Of a stretch of DNA of 64,000 nucleotides, positions 1-15,200 are shown in pieces. This DNA is from Pempheris klunzingeri. Its lineage: Eukaryota > Chordata > Actinopteri > Acropomatiformes > Pempheridae. Position numbers and translations under genes: made by a program. Under the pieces are notes generated by a model. It was not told where the DNA came from and made no database searches. It saw only the letters and a program-made list of their open reading frames with translations. The stretch's first letter is position 1; every line of letters begins with the position of its first letter. Where the stretch lies: contig NC_092022.1 of NCBI RefSeq assembly GCF_042242105.1, positions 10,846,001-10,910,000 of the forward strand, given 5' to 3'.

Positions 1-347
1 TGAGCCGTGACAGAGAGTATAGCTGCTTAGTATAGTTGCTTTGACTGTTGTGAGATGTAACTGAGTACAGCTTTGAGGTACTTGTACTCTACTAGAGTAT
101 TTCAATTTAATGCTAATTTATACCTCTAGTCCACTGAATCTACCAGGGGAGTATTTTTCTTTTGACTTTATATTATATAGATTATTACATTAACATCTGT
201 TCTTTGCAGATTGAGTATTATTAACAATGATGGATGATCTTAAAAAGTAATTAATCCACACCACAAAAGACATAAACAAGCTGTAACATAAAAAGTTACG
301 TACACATTAATACACAACTAATAATGATATAGTACACACTGTATATA
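1..347. other. AT-rich non-coding flank
   Basis: There is no long open frame, splice-bounded exon or recognisable RNA gene here. The stretch is AT-rich intergenic sequence running up to a small transposon. Confidence 0.5.
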
Positions 348-583
348 CACTGTTGCCCATAAAGTTGGAATAAAATGTTTTTTCCCTCTTCTCATGAAAT
401 GATAGTGACAATGTGATTTATTCTTGATAAATAAAGTGTATATCTTCTCAACTTTATTGATCAAACTCTTCCAAACATATCACAGTGAAACTTAAACCAC
501 AAGTAACCTTTGCAAACGGTGTATTCAGGCTTTAACAAAATTGGGGGTATTGAACAATTATTCCAACTTTATGGGCAACAGTG
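348..583. mobile_element. Tc1/mariner-like MITE, 236 bp
   Basis: A perfect inverted repeat joins 341-373 to 558-590; its outer part reads CACTGTTGCCCATAAAGTTG. The element proper starts with CAC at 348 and ends with GTG at 583, with a TA on each side, as expected for a Tc1/mariner target duplication. The interior (about 180 bp) has no coding capacity, so this is a non-autonomous element. The inverted repeats and TA flanks are seen directly. The superfamily is inferred from them. Confidence 0.75.
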
Positions 584-584
<1 letters not shown>

Positions 585-646
<62 letters not shown>

Positions 647-673
647 CTATATATATATATAGATATATATATA
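585..673. repeat. compound (TA)n/(TG)n microsatellite
   Basis: An alternating TA run is followed by about ten TG units from about 616 and a second imperfect TA run. It directly abuts the MITE, so element boundaries on this side could be slippage-prone. Confidence 0.9.
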
Positions 674-1792
674 AGGATCCATTTCTGCATAAGCACTTTT
701 ACCTTTGATATTTTAAGTATGTTTTATTGCTAAAATGTGTGTACTGCCACTTAAGTCACATTTTGAATCTTGAAATTTTACTTGTAATGAACAATTTTTA
801 TGATGTGATATTAGAAATTAAAACTAAACTAATGTATATAAGCAGGATAATTTTTTCAGCTATGTGCTTCGATTTGGGGTAATTTTTAGTTTTTCATGGA
901 ATTAATTCACTGCAAAAAAACATTTCCTGAAACCAAATGCAACCCAAGATTATGGAATCAATTGTGGCTTGATAAAAGTTTTCAATTCAAATTTAGAAAT
1001 TGAATTTAAAATGTAATATTAATTTTGTAAATATGAAATAAGATTAGCATTCATGTCAAAGTCACACTATAGTGTATGGAATGTATGGGTTTTGAGTAAG
1101 CTTGAGTAAGCCTCTTGAAATTGAAGTGCTTTATTTTTCTTTGTTTACACTTCAAGCCTGTATCTTTGTTTTGTGTACTTTTGTTATCAGATAACCAAGC
1201 CCAAGTAAGCCCAGGTCACGCCCTTGGAAACGTGCGGAAATTTTCCATATCGACGTTAAACAGAAATTCCGGACATTAAATCTCCTAATCTACATGTCAA
1301 CACATTAAGTGCGCACTGCATATCTATTAAACACTTGCACATGTATATTCAAATGATCAGTTAGATAATAAAAGTCAATGCTCTGATACACTTCCGTTAA
1401 ATAATTTTTCTTTTGCTCAACTGTTTCCTGAGCCAATCTGAGGGATTTCTCTTTAGTGCAACAGCAGAAACAGTGAAACTTAAAGCAATGAGTCAGTTCA
1501 ATTAGTGTTGCACAACATCCAGCAGTTTTATTTAATTGTGATTATCTTAACAATATACTGAACGGACAACGACACAGAGAATATCAGGTCCACTTTATAA
1601 AGCCTACATTGCTTTACAGTAAATTGTTTCCACAAAACATTTCTATAGTTCCTTTAAAAATCTTCACTGTTCAATTGTTTGATTTAATATTTGCTCCTAT
1701 TCATCACCATATCGCTTATTTCTTATCTCCAGCTGATTCATGATATCAAGTTCTCCGGAAGGGCATATTGGAGACACAACCTTGATATGTTG
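674..1792. other. intergenic region upstream of pepsinogen
   Basis: This is AT-rich non-coding sequence that must hold the distal promoter of the pepsinogen gene. I see no other gene or repeat family here that I can name. Confidence 0.5.
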
Positions 1793-1799
1793 TATATAA
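1793..1799 (+). promoter_or_regulatory. TATA box of pepsinogen A
   Basis: The sequence TATATAA lies 58-64 bp before the start codon at 1857. A start of transcription about 30 bp downstream (near 1825) would leave a 5' leader of roughly 30 nt, which suits a strongly expressed, tissue-restricted digestive enzyme gene. Confidence 0.7.
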
Positions 1800-1856
1800 G
1801 GGCTGGACTCTAACTGGAATTTCACTCTCTGGGTGCAACAGCAAAGTAGCAACACG

Positions 1857-4718
<2,862 letters not shown>

Positions 4719-4785
4719 TCAAACAAGACTCCTGATGGATAATCTATAAGTGTGTATTTTATTTGTAGGAGCTTGTCTGAATTGT

Positions 4786-4791
4786 AATAAA
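4786..4791 (+). terminator. poly(A) signal of pepsinogen A
   Basis: AATAAA lies 68 bp after the pepsinogen stop codon, implying a short 3' UTR ending near 4805-4815. Confidence 0.75.
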
Positions 4792-4815
4792 AGAGAATTA
4801 TGCAAATGAAAGATT

Positions 4816-5811
4816 GTTGAAAGTCTACATGTGAATATGTCTTTGCTGCCTTTGCATTAAATAGAATAAAGCAAGCAAAAGCATTCTGTGTATTTTTCAC
4901 GAATGTGTCACAACAAAGATCGATCATCAGTACAGAAAAGACATCTTTAGAAACACCTTTAGTCGCCTTGGTTTTGTGTTACTGTGTTGCAGTGAAATGT
5001 CACAGGAATGACAATCCTGTTCATCCATTCACTCTTTACAGAAACATGACCTTTTATGGATGATACAAAAAGGATTGCCACCAGCTCTTTTTGTGTAAAG
5101 GAAGAACACACCAAGAATAGAATATCGAGCGACTCTCAGAAGAGCAGAGGGCCAGGTTTCCTCTGAGACTGTAATCGAGAAGAAACTGATAAGGACAAGC
5201 ATTGATATAACAAAAGATAACCTGATGACATGATCTGACGACTGTGCTGTTATCTCAGCCAGTGAGTGGGACCTGAGTGTTGAAAAGAACTCAGAGAAAA
5301 CCACATGGAAGCAAACACAATGTTTTGTCTCCATTTTACCAGGCTTTGTGTCATGTACCATCACGACAGAGTTTATTTTGTTAAATATCTCAATTATCAT
5401 TTCATTTTCAATTCATTTCAATTTATCGGTTTCACAAACAAGTGATGCTGTATCCACTTAAAGTGGTAGTTCAGAAATTCAATATTCACTTCCATAAAGT
5501 TGAGGTTTTGATAATAGACAGTAGAAATTAAAATCAAAGCAGCAGATGCCAAGATGACATGATTTTTAGTCCCTAATATGGGTCAAGGTCTGAAAATGCT
5601 CAAAAAATCCTCTATTTCCTGAAATGCAACCAAATGCATTTTTTTTTTTTGTCCTCCCTGCCTGGTAAATGTCTTTCAAACACTACAAATGCTGATTTGT
5701 ACAAATCATGACTCTTAATTGACACTTATTTGTAAAATCAATTGAGTTCCCTTTTAAAACACGGTAACAAATAAATTCCCATTTGAATGAGAAGTTAACT
5801 TTCACATGAAT
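4816..5811. other. convergent intergenic region with probable 3' UTR of the Ig receptor gene
   Basis: Pepsinogen (+) and the Ig receptor gene (-) converge here. The part nearest 5811 is probably 3' UTR of the receptor. I see no coding exon. Confidence 0.5.
5372..5377 (-). terminator. candidate poly(A) signal of the Ig receptor gene
   Basis: On the minus strand this reads AATAAA, about 435 bp beyond the receptor stop codon. It is the nearest canonical hexamer I found downstream, but a variant hexamer closer to the gene could be used instead. Confidence 0.35.
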
Positions 5812-7272
5812 TCACTGGTTGATTGCCAGTGTGGAGTACTCCACCATCCCATCATGCTCTGCTCCCCAGGTGGAGTCAGGGCCTCCTGCTCGTGTTTTCT
5901 GCATCCTCAGGTTTGCATACACCTCCGTCGGTTTCTGGTGAGCTCTGAAGTCCACAGTTGTGTAGACTATGCCGCTCATTTCCTGCTGAAGAAAAACTTT
6001 GTCAAGAGACAGTGTTGTAGAGGAAGTTTGGAGCATAAACATCCAATCTGCTTTTAAAAACAAGTGACAGTGAGTCACAGAGGGCACATGTTCCCTGTTT
6101 AGCACTTACTGGGGCTTCTTGTTTCAGTGACTCACACAGAGTTTCTCCATATTTGTCTGCAAAGAAAAAAAAACATTACTTTGGTTCCAAAATAAAGCAC
6201 TATATTTTTTTCAGAAACACTGGTGGATCTGTGACCATCAATTTAAGGAAACTGCTTACCTGATTCTTTTGCTTTGACTCTGCAGAAAACCACACCAATA
6301 ACTGAAGAGATCAAAGCCATCACTGTAACAGACACAATGACAGCTAATGATAGGCCGAAGCTCCAGGAAACTCTGGAAAGGAAGAAAAATACACAGCATT
6401 GAGATTAACCATCATTTGTCAGACAGCACTATTTGGCCGGTGAGCAACAGAAAAGTTGCTGAGTAGTCTGCAAAGTGAATACCTGGGACTGTCACTGTGG
6501 TCATGTGCCAGCACAGCCCCAGTGGAGTCTGGGAGCGCTGTGGTGGTGTTGGGCGCTTTAATGGTTGTTGTCAGTGATGGCTGAGACTGACTATGGTGAC
6601 CTGAAACCTCTGCAACATGCAAGAATATTAAATAAGCCTGCAGAGTTTATGGATATAATTAACCACTACAATTGTTCCCCTTGTTTACTTGAGAAAAAAT
6701 ACAATAAAACATTATTTTGTAAGTAAACATTTGTTTTAAGAGGCTGTGATATGGCAGTTTTTGCCCAGACATTACCGTACAGACAAGAGGCTGTTGCATA
6801 ATACACATTTTTAACATCACATTAATGAACAACATAAAACCTTACCAGACACCTCGACATAGTAATCACGATAGATACGGTTTTGAGTTCCCATTACAAT
6901 ACATCTGTAATAGCCCCCGTCCACAAAGCGCACATTCAATATTTTGAATTCAATCCAGCCATCATCCTCAGCTTTCGTGACTCTTCCTCTAAGTAAATCA
7001 CAGGTATATCCTGTACTGTCCAGCAGCTTGTAACATCCTCCTGGATACAGTTTACAGCAGGACTTGTTGTAACTATTGTAAAACGAAGGGAAGGCAAGTC
7101 TCAGCAAAATGTGTTCAAACTCCTCAATCCTCTGCTGCCCTTTTAGATGAGGGACATCTGGAAAACAAACATTTCTCATCAGTATGTCACTTTAGGCACT
7201 GGAGAGCAGAAAATTGCAAAAAAAAATTCCCACCATACCTAATAAAAGGAACAAGACAAATGAAAACTTCAT
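5812..7272 (-). CDS. Single-Ig-domain inhibitory-type membrane receptor with two ITIMs
   Basis: Six exons on the minus strand: 7272-7239, 7157-6846, 6609-6483, 6372-6260, 6156-6110, 5985-5812. They join in phase to give 268 residues. Exon 1 encodes a short hydrophobic leader. Exon 2 (phase 1-1, typical of an Ig-domain exon) is a V-type domain with the DGGYYRC signature ending at C97. Exon 3 is a Ser/Thr/Pro-rich stalk. Exon 4 is a transmembrane helix (about 162-187). Exons 5-6 are a tail with two ITIM matches, IVYTTV (Y219) and VEYSTL (Y261), plus YANL (Y234), a possible Grb2 site. By family knowledge, ITIM tails recruit SHP phosphatases and dampen leukocyte signalling. The arrangement and the CC...C cluster (45, 46, 53) recall CD300/pIgR-like receptors, but the usual B-strand cysteine is missing, so I give no gene name. 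N42 is an N-glycosylation sequon. Confidence 0.8.
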
Positions 7273-9293
7273 CTTCAATGTAATGCTCGCTGAGGCGCAG
7301 CACTTTTTGACAGTTTTCCACTCTTTTTAGAGGATTATAGGCCCCTCCTCGCTGGAGAAAGGAGGAAGTTGTCAGTTCATCGTCTGGAGGGCACAGACAG
7401 ATGTGTCCCTGAGGAGACTGCCAACTCTTGCTGTATTACACTTTTCATACATTTCAGTTTTAGCTCTTTTTTTACATAATGCAAAACTGAGGGTGGACAC
7501 AGGAACAGTAACACCTGTACAGCATGATTCAATCTGATACAATAAGCCTGATGAAATAAATGATATGGACACTGCCAGAAGGAAGGTGACTAAACATTTT
7601 TGAGGACATTGTTTGTGGTGTGTTTGCATTAGATTGTTACATTGCTCAAGTGTTCATGTCATTGCATCCTGCCCTGTACTGTTGCAAAACGTTGACAAAT
7701 GCTGGAATTTCCATTAGCACATTATAGTGCAATGTAACACCACAAATTACAGCCTGACACGACTACAGAGCTGCATCAACTAACTCTTTTCTGACAGAGT
7801 GGGAAAAGAGTGATTGTTTTGTAATGGCTTTGCTTTTATTGTGTCCACTACAGTGTAACTATATTTTAAAGCAGATATAAATACCTTTAAGAAAAAAATT
7901 CATCTGAGTAAAAACTGGACATTTATGGACACATCAAAACAATACGCACAAGTATACACAAAGTGATTTATTTGGTGTCAGCTGTCGGCTTATTAACACT
8001 TATTAACACTTCCTTTTCACCAAATCATCACACATCCTCCATCACAGACCAGAAGACAAATGCAAAAAGTATGTACATAGTAATATTCAATAAACACAAT
8101 TTTGTGCCATTCTAACAATCAATAGATCTTATTACAGATCAGAAATAAACACTCCCTTCAATGCAATCCATTCAAAAACTAAAATGTATGGAGCCCGTAA
8201 GGGGACATGGGGGAGAAAAAAAAAAGATAAATACTTTTGTGTTCTCCCGAGAAAACTTTTTCATTTAGTTCAACGTACCTCCAGGCCAGATTGGCCTCAA
8301 ATATAAATCAGTGCTTGGCAGTAAACACAGTTTTTACATAAGTGAGAGACAACTGAGGAGAATACACTCTCATCACAAGTGTCAAGTGGACTCTGACCTG
8401 ACAGTCCTTGTTGAGTTCATTAGCAACTACCTGCAGTACTCTGGACAGCTTCACAGCTGCTACTGGATGCAAGCTAAAATGCAGACAACATGTGCGTATT
8501 GAGGATGTGTGCGCACGCAGCACGCTTTCACACAAACCCCGAATGAAATGCACGCAAAGAGGGCTGGTAAAGACACAGACAGGGCAGGACAGCCGAAATT
8601 TTTTTTATGGAGTTTAGGATATTTTGGATTTTTAAAGTACTGGAATTTTCCATGGTATGCCAGATAGCCAGCAGATCACTGCATGTCATTCAAAATATGT
8701 TAAAAGGTAGTGTCCATGTTATAGTAAGGGTGTACACAAAAACAGGCACAATGTTGGATATGGGACAATCCCAAATCAGTTGGATCAAAACGTTTTGCAA
8801 GAGAACACAAAAGTTTCTTGGGAGAATGCGAGAGTACTTTTTGTTTTTTTCTCTCCCACATGTCCCCTTAGGGACACCATAAAAATGTTCAATTGGACAC
8901 TCTGTATATTTTCTAAAACATGATATAGTGCAAGCCATTCGATTTCCTTTGATAACATTGTCTTGCAAAGAGAAGCAGCTGAGGCACGTAAACACGCATT
9001 GTTTCTACTAATTACAGAACAGACTAACCTTTCTTAAATTAACTCTTTAAATGCACAGCCCCTATGATTAAGTTAGAAGCAATGGGTGCAATAATTTGAA
9101 TTTACAAAAGCTGAGTTGATCATATTAAACTGTGCGACCAACCCCAAGCAGGGAGATGTGGAGGAGATAATGTTTTAGTTCACAGCCAGCTGAATGCATA
9201 AATAAATTGAGGTCACTGTATTTGTCAGCTCGTATTGGTTTGTGTTGGTCCTGCTTTGCGCAGGTTTGTACCGCAGTAGGTTTAAAAAGCCGT
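7273..9293. other. intergenic region between Ig receptor promoter and znf335 3' end
   Basis: It contains the promoter side of the receptor gene (just above 7272), an inverted-repeat element at about 8183-8886, and probably the znf335 3' UTR just below 9294. A minus-strand AATAAA lies near 7977, but I cannot tell whether it is used. The short open frames here show no recognisable protein. Confidence 0.5.
8183..8886. mobile_element. non-autonomous element with long imperfect inverted termini
   Basis: The segment near 8185-8255 matches the reverse complement of about 8808-8886. Both ends share the core taaggggacatg, then ggagag/ggagaa, an A-rich run, and a second shared block around ttctcccgagaaaac. 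The interior of about 550 bp has no transposase. The inverted termini are visible; superfamily and target duplication are not clear to me. It sits 0.4 kb beyond the znf335 stop codon, so it may be within or close to that gene's 3' UTR. Confidence 0.55.
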
Positions 9294-12200
9294 CTATTCG
9301 TCTGTGAAGGTAATGACGTCATAGTGGATGCCTTGTTGCTGCAGCTGCTCCAGCTGTTCAGGTGTAGCTTCAGTGTAGACTGTCTGGGTCTGCGCCATGG
9401 CTGCATCAGCTACGGCTACAAGAACAAAGATTGTCCACTTAGTTTGATTTGTTGTCTGGGTGCTGAGTTACTATCAGTGTTCATCATGATGGTGATTTAA
9501 TAGGTGATGTTATTATAAAACTTATAATCATTCATGACAGATGAGATCATGAACTCATTACTCAATGACCACACAGGTGACTTAGTAAGTTTGGCCCATT
9601 TGGCATCTACATTCCATTTATTTCATTAAGGTTTGAAAATCAACTTGCAGAGACTTTTGCAAGAGTGCACCAACATCAGCCTCAAAAACCTCAAAACGTG
9701 TGATATCGTTGGAAAATCATAGACGTAGAGTTTAATGAATTTGGTGAATATAAACAATCTAATCGTGCAGTGGAGGACTGAACATAAAGTAAATGCAATC
9801 TGTTCCCTAAGATGGCCAACCTGTGACAGCAGAGTGGGCAGCAGCCTCCAGGTCTTCAGGACTGATCTGTTGCTCCGAGCTCACGGGTAGGTACTGGATC
9901 TGACCGTCATGACTTACAGCAATCTGAACACATAGAGAAGGCGGAGCAATGAGCTTCTGTCAAAATAAAAACCTCTCACTGTAGAGCATTTTGAATTATC
10001 TGCCTTATAGTCTCAAAACCAATTGAATCTCTAACTGTGGCACATACCTGTTGCTCCTGCAGAAAGGCCCCGTCATGTTCATACTGGATGATCTGTCCAT
10101 CTGGCATCTGAGGAGCAAAACGGCATTCAGGACAAGACATTATCACTACAATACACTGTATTTATCCATCAGTTATGCTGAATTTTTATGACACTGACCT
10201 GTATGTGGTTACCATCAGCTACTACTACATACTCCTGAGGGATCAAGTGCTGCACTCCGTCCTGTGAGATGATGTACTGAACCTGAAACAGGACATGTGA
10301 CAAAGGAGTTGAGATGGAAGCTAAAGAACATAATACGGTTTTTCTCTGGTACTCCATTACTGCCATCTACAAGAGAATCTGCGGCTTTTACCTCAGTCAC
10401 CTGGTTGTCTCCCGTCATCAGATGCTGAACCGTCTGTCCATCTATGGTGGTTATCTGCTGGATGTATGTGCCCTCCTCCTGATTAATGCACACATTAATG
10501 AATTTAGTTATAAAATGCAGAGTGACTGTATATAAATATATGTATAACAGAGAATTATGTTAAGTTGTGAGTATGTCCAGCATAGTGTGAACGCTGGTAC
10601 CTGGTCTGATAGTGCCTGTTCCTGAGCTACAATGATGTGCTCCTGTCCCAGAGCCTGCAACCGCTCGGGAGTGATCACTGTCTGATGTGCCTGCAGGGCT
10701 GTTAAACACACACACCAAAACAAACACACACATATACACACAAAGTTAGCTATTTTGCTTTATACTATACTTTACTTTAAACTTGGTGTCTGGTATCATA
10801 AATTCCAGCACAAACAAGCTGAGAGTCCTGTGTTGTGTTCCTTACACTGTAGCGTGGCCAGAGCCTCTTCATCACTGTTGACTATGATGGTTTGTTGAGA
10901 CGCGGCGGTACGGCTCTTGCGAGTAGGATGATCCTGATTGTGGAGACGCTCCATGTGAAACTTCAGATGACCATTGCGATTAAACCTGAGGTATTGGGCA
11001 ACAAAAGATTCCACATTGAAAGCTGTTCATTACAACTTTGCGTCTAATGCATAGAAATTTTGTGACTAGTCCTTTAGGTTATGCTCCCACCTTTGTCCAC
11101 AAAGTTTACAGGAAAACGGTTTCTCGTTGGTGTGCGTCATCATGTGTCGGCGCAGGTCTTTCTTGTTCTTGGAGGCAAAGCTACAGTTTGGACACTTGTG
11201 AGGACGTAAATAGGAATGCAGCCCCAGGTGAGTCTAAAGAGAACAGGACATCAGTCACATTCAGGAGGAGTCAAAGTGAGGGGTTCAGGACAGAAATGCT
11301 TGAAATTAAATTAAGGTGGGAATGCCTTTATATTGTCTTTCACCCTGTTAATACTTTGTTTAATGAGCAATTATATGACAGGTTGGGTCAATTTCTGGCA
11401 GTTCATGACTGACGTGATTCTTTTTGGTGCCTTTTCAAGGAATTCAACATGTTTGTGATCAATTTTTTTTAAAAAAGCGTTGAGTTCAGAAGTTAAGATA
11501 TTCACCTTGACCTCGGGCCAGGAGGTGGAGGTGAAGTCACAATCAGGACACTTAAAGGTGTTGGGATCCAGGTGCGCCCTCTTGTGGTTCTCCATGTCAG
11601 AGCGTCCATGGAAAGACTCCATGCATATTCGACAGGAAAACCTCTTGGTGCTCAGGCTGGGAGAGCCCACAGCAGACGGAGAGGCAGGAGCTTCGCTGCT
11701 CAGCTGAGAGAAAACACACAGCACAGTCAAAGAGGAGGGACAGTCGGCATACATAGATCTTTACATGTCAAAACAAAAGATCTCTCGCATTTACCTCCAC
11801 CTGTTGCAAAACACCATCAGGCAGTGCTGAAGTAAGGTAGTACTTGTCACTTTTCAGGCTCTCTGACCCAGACACTTCTACAGCCTGAGAAGGACTGCTC
11901 TCACCATTACTGCAAAGACAGCAGTTTTATGACATTATATATTGCTGAGACATCATTAAGGTCATCAAGGTGTCACACGTTCCTCCTAATAAGAGAAAAT
12001 AAGACCGTTACGTTACCTGTATTCAGGGCTTTGATTCTCCTCAGCGGCCTGTTCCACCACACTGAAGTCCCCTCCTCCCTCGTAGGCTTCGATGGCGATC
12101 TGGGTAAGCTCTCCTGATTCAGAGGTGGCTGCCTCATAGGCCTCTTGTAGCACCGTCTCACCGTTCTCAGACACATGGAAGGTCACGACCTTTTGGGCCT

Positions 12201-15200
12201 GGCCCGGTGCTGCGGTCACCGTACTCCATGTGCCATTTTCCAAAGGTTTGCCTTCTGACTTCAGTACTGCCACCTGGAGAGCAAAATCAGTCAATTTCTA
12301 CACTATTTTGATTATTTTTGAAATGCAAGCATGATTTCCACATAAAGGATGCCTGCTTAAGTGAAATGATGCTTTTTGATGAGCCATAGCACCAACCTGT
12401 AAAGCATTTCCAACCAATTCCCTGGCATTGCTCATATTCAGCAGCAGGTCAAGGGCATTTTGGGCAGATAGATCACTGGATTCAGCTGAGGAGCACATGG
12501 AGAAAAAGTCCGTATTTGTCTTCAAGGTGACATACATAACCGAAAATACTGAATGTCTCTTGAATGACAAGATGACCGACCTTGTTCGTAGATGATGGTG
12601 GTGTTTCCCAACGCGTCCTGGGACACTGAAGCATTTTCCATACCTTGCATGGCTTGTAGTGTCGCAGAATCCACAGCAACCTAATGAAGGAGGGTGAAAA
12701 ACAGCCCCAGTCTATCATCCCCCATTGTCACAAAATATAATACATGCTAAAATCTAATCCAAATTGGCACTAAGATAAATAACGGAACGTCTCTAGCAGA
12801 CTCACAATAGTGTTCTGCAAGCCCTGTGTGTCATCATGTTGTTGTTTGAGCTCCTCTATCTGCTGCAGGGTGAAGAAAGGTCTGCGTCGCCTCCTGACAG
12901 GCTCCTCAGGGTGAGCCACTGACCACTCGTCAAACGCCTCAGGGTGGCGACACTGCACATGTAGACGCAAGTTCTTCCTGTGCTTGGTCATGAAGTGACA
13001 CATATCACAGGAAAAAGGCTTCTCTCCTGTAGACGACAGATTTAAAGCACTGTGTTAACAGCTATTGTACAGTAATACATTCATGAGGTGAATGTGTTCA
13101 GTTTAAATAAGCTTTATAACAAGTTTCTGCCACACCGACCTGTGTGTTTGATGGCCAGATGGGAGACCAGGAACTCCTCTTTAGAAGTGGAGTATTTACA
13201 GTAGTCACACTTGAAGGGACGGTCATTGGTGTGGGACAGCTGATGATTGAGAAGCAGCTTCTTGTTGTCACAAGTGTAATCGCAAAATTCACACTTGAAC
13301 CTGGCACACACACATCCAAGAGTTATTCACAGAGATGACATCATTATCACTAACATCAAACTAAACGACCACTGTTGCTTCATTAAGGCGTATTCTTGCC
13401 CAAAATGTCAGACAATTCTGTTACATCCATATTTTCGAAATGCAGACTGATAAAAGAGGTGGAATAAAGGTTTTTAATACTGACTTGCTGTCTCCAAGAC
13501 TCTGGATGTGGGTCAATAGGTGCATTTTGAATGTGTACCGTTTTTTGAAGGATTTGCCACACTGCAAAGACAGAAAAGCATTTTCAACAATAGGTCTGGA
13601 GTAGATAATCCTTAAAATTATGCATGCACTCACTTTCCTGTAAGGATCGTCGTGGTTATGCACAACATTGTTATGCAACACCATTGTTCTACTGAGAAGG
13701 TAAATTATGCATTCAGAGAGGGAAGGGCAAGGAAACCAGTAACTTAGAGGAGTAACAACCTTGCACCACAATTCTTAAAGCTTAGAAGATCTTTGCAGAA
13801 AATTATCAACTGCTTACTGTTATCCAACCATTGTATACACTGGAATCAAGTGCTAAAATGAACAACATACTGTAAGCTTGACAGAGAGTGTAAAGATAAC
13901 ATCTCTCCTGTGGTTGTCACCTTATTATCATTAATATTTTTTCTCAAATATTTGTGTTCTATAAATGTTTTTGGATTGATTTGAATATTTGTTATCTGAC
14001 CTTATCACACATGTGTGGTTTCTCTGAGCTGTGCGTCTTCATGTGCTGGGTCAGTCTCTTCTGCATGGGGTAAATCCTGTGACACACGGGGCAGAGGAAC
14101 TCCGACACCTTTGGTATCTGCAAGAATGAGCCATAAAGTTAAGTGGCCTAAAAGACAGCAACAACCTTCTAAAACACAAATGAACTGCAGTAATTCTGTT
14201 ATAGCATTAACAATACAGAATATTATTATCATATCATGAACAATTAGCATTTAACCATCAGCTAAGTATAGGAGACATGAAATGTCTTACCAACTCTGTC
14301 TTTCTTTTCCTGTAGGATGGGGAATAAAAACAGCAAAAATATTTTTTTTAAAACTGCAACTGTGTTCTGTATTAGGAATCATGTGTACTGTGTGTTGTCT
14401 GAGTTACTTACTTCTCTTTGTTATGGACTGCTGCATGGCGAATGACATCTTTCCTGTAGACACTTGTGTAATCACACTCCTCACACTTGAACGGCTTGGT
14501 GCCCTCATGATTGAACATGTGTTCCTGCAAAATAGCCCACAAGACCTTTAGTGCACTGTCCAAACATGCATGTAAACTGAGGTTAATCTGAATACTGAGC
14601 CCGTTTTATTAAAAATGACCTTAAGTGAGGACCAGCGCTTGCAGCGATAGTTGCATTGGAGGCACTTGAAGAGCTCTGGGTCACTGCCTTCATGAGAGTC
14701 CACGTGGAAGCGCAAATCGTCTTGAGTGAGGAAGCGTGAGCCACAGATCCAGCAGTTGTGAGGTCTCAGGAGTGGTTTGAGAGATTTATAATACCGACTG
14801 AAAGATAACGAAGAGAAAGAAGCAATTAGCCTGCTGCAAAAGCTGTGTAATCCTTTTTGTAAGACAACTTTATTTTATAATTTGATACTTACTTTCGATT
14901 TATATACTTCTTGTACTTCTTACGAAGAAAACGCTTAGAGGGTCGGCCACGTTTCCTCTGGAAGAACTCCTCCTCTGGCCGTGTGTTGGATGAAGGGTCT
15001 TTGTTCTCAGAGTCTGATTGGCTTATTGCTGCCTCAGCTGTGTCTCCATCGGTCACCACAGTGGGACCATTGTTTAACCCTGAAGAGCTTGCCTCTTCAG
15101 GTGCACTAGCATCCGCACTAACTCTGGGCTTCTTAGCGACACCCTCTGCCTCTGTAACAAACATATGAAAAGGAAGAATAAAAACAACCTGAAGTGTAAG

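Noticed and set aside
7981..8010. Short direct repeat (ttattaacac twice)
   Set aside because: Only two units; not enough for a meaningful repeat or site.
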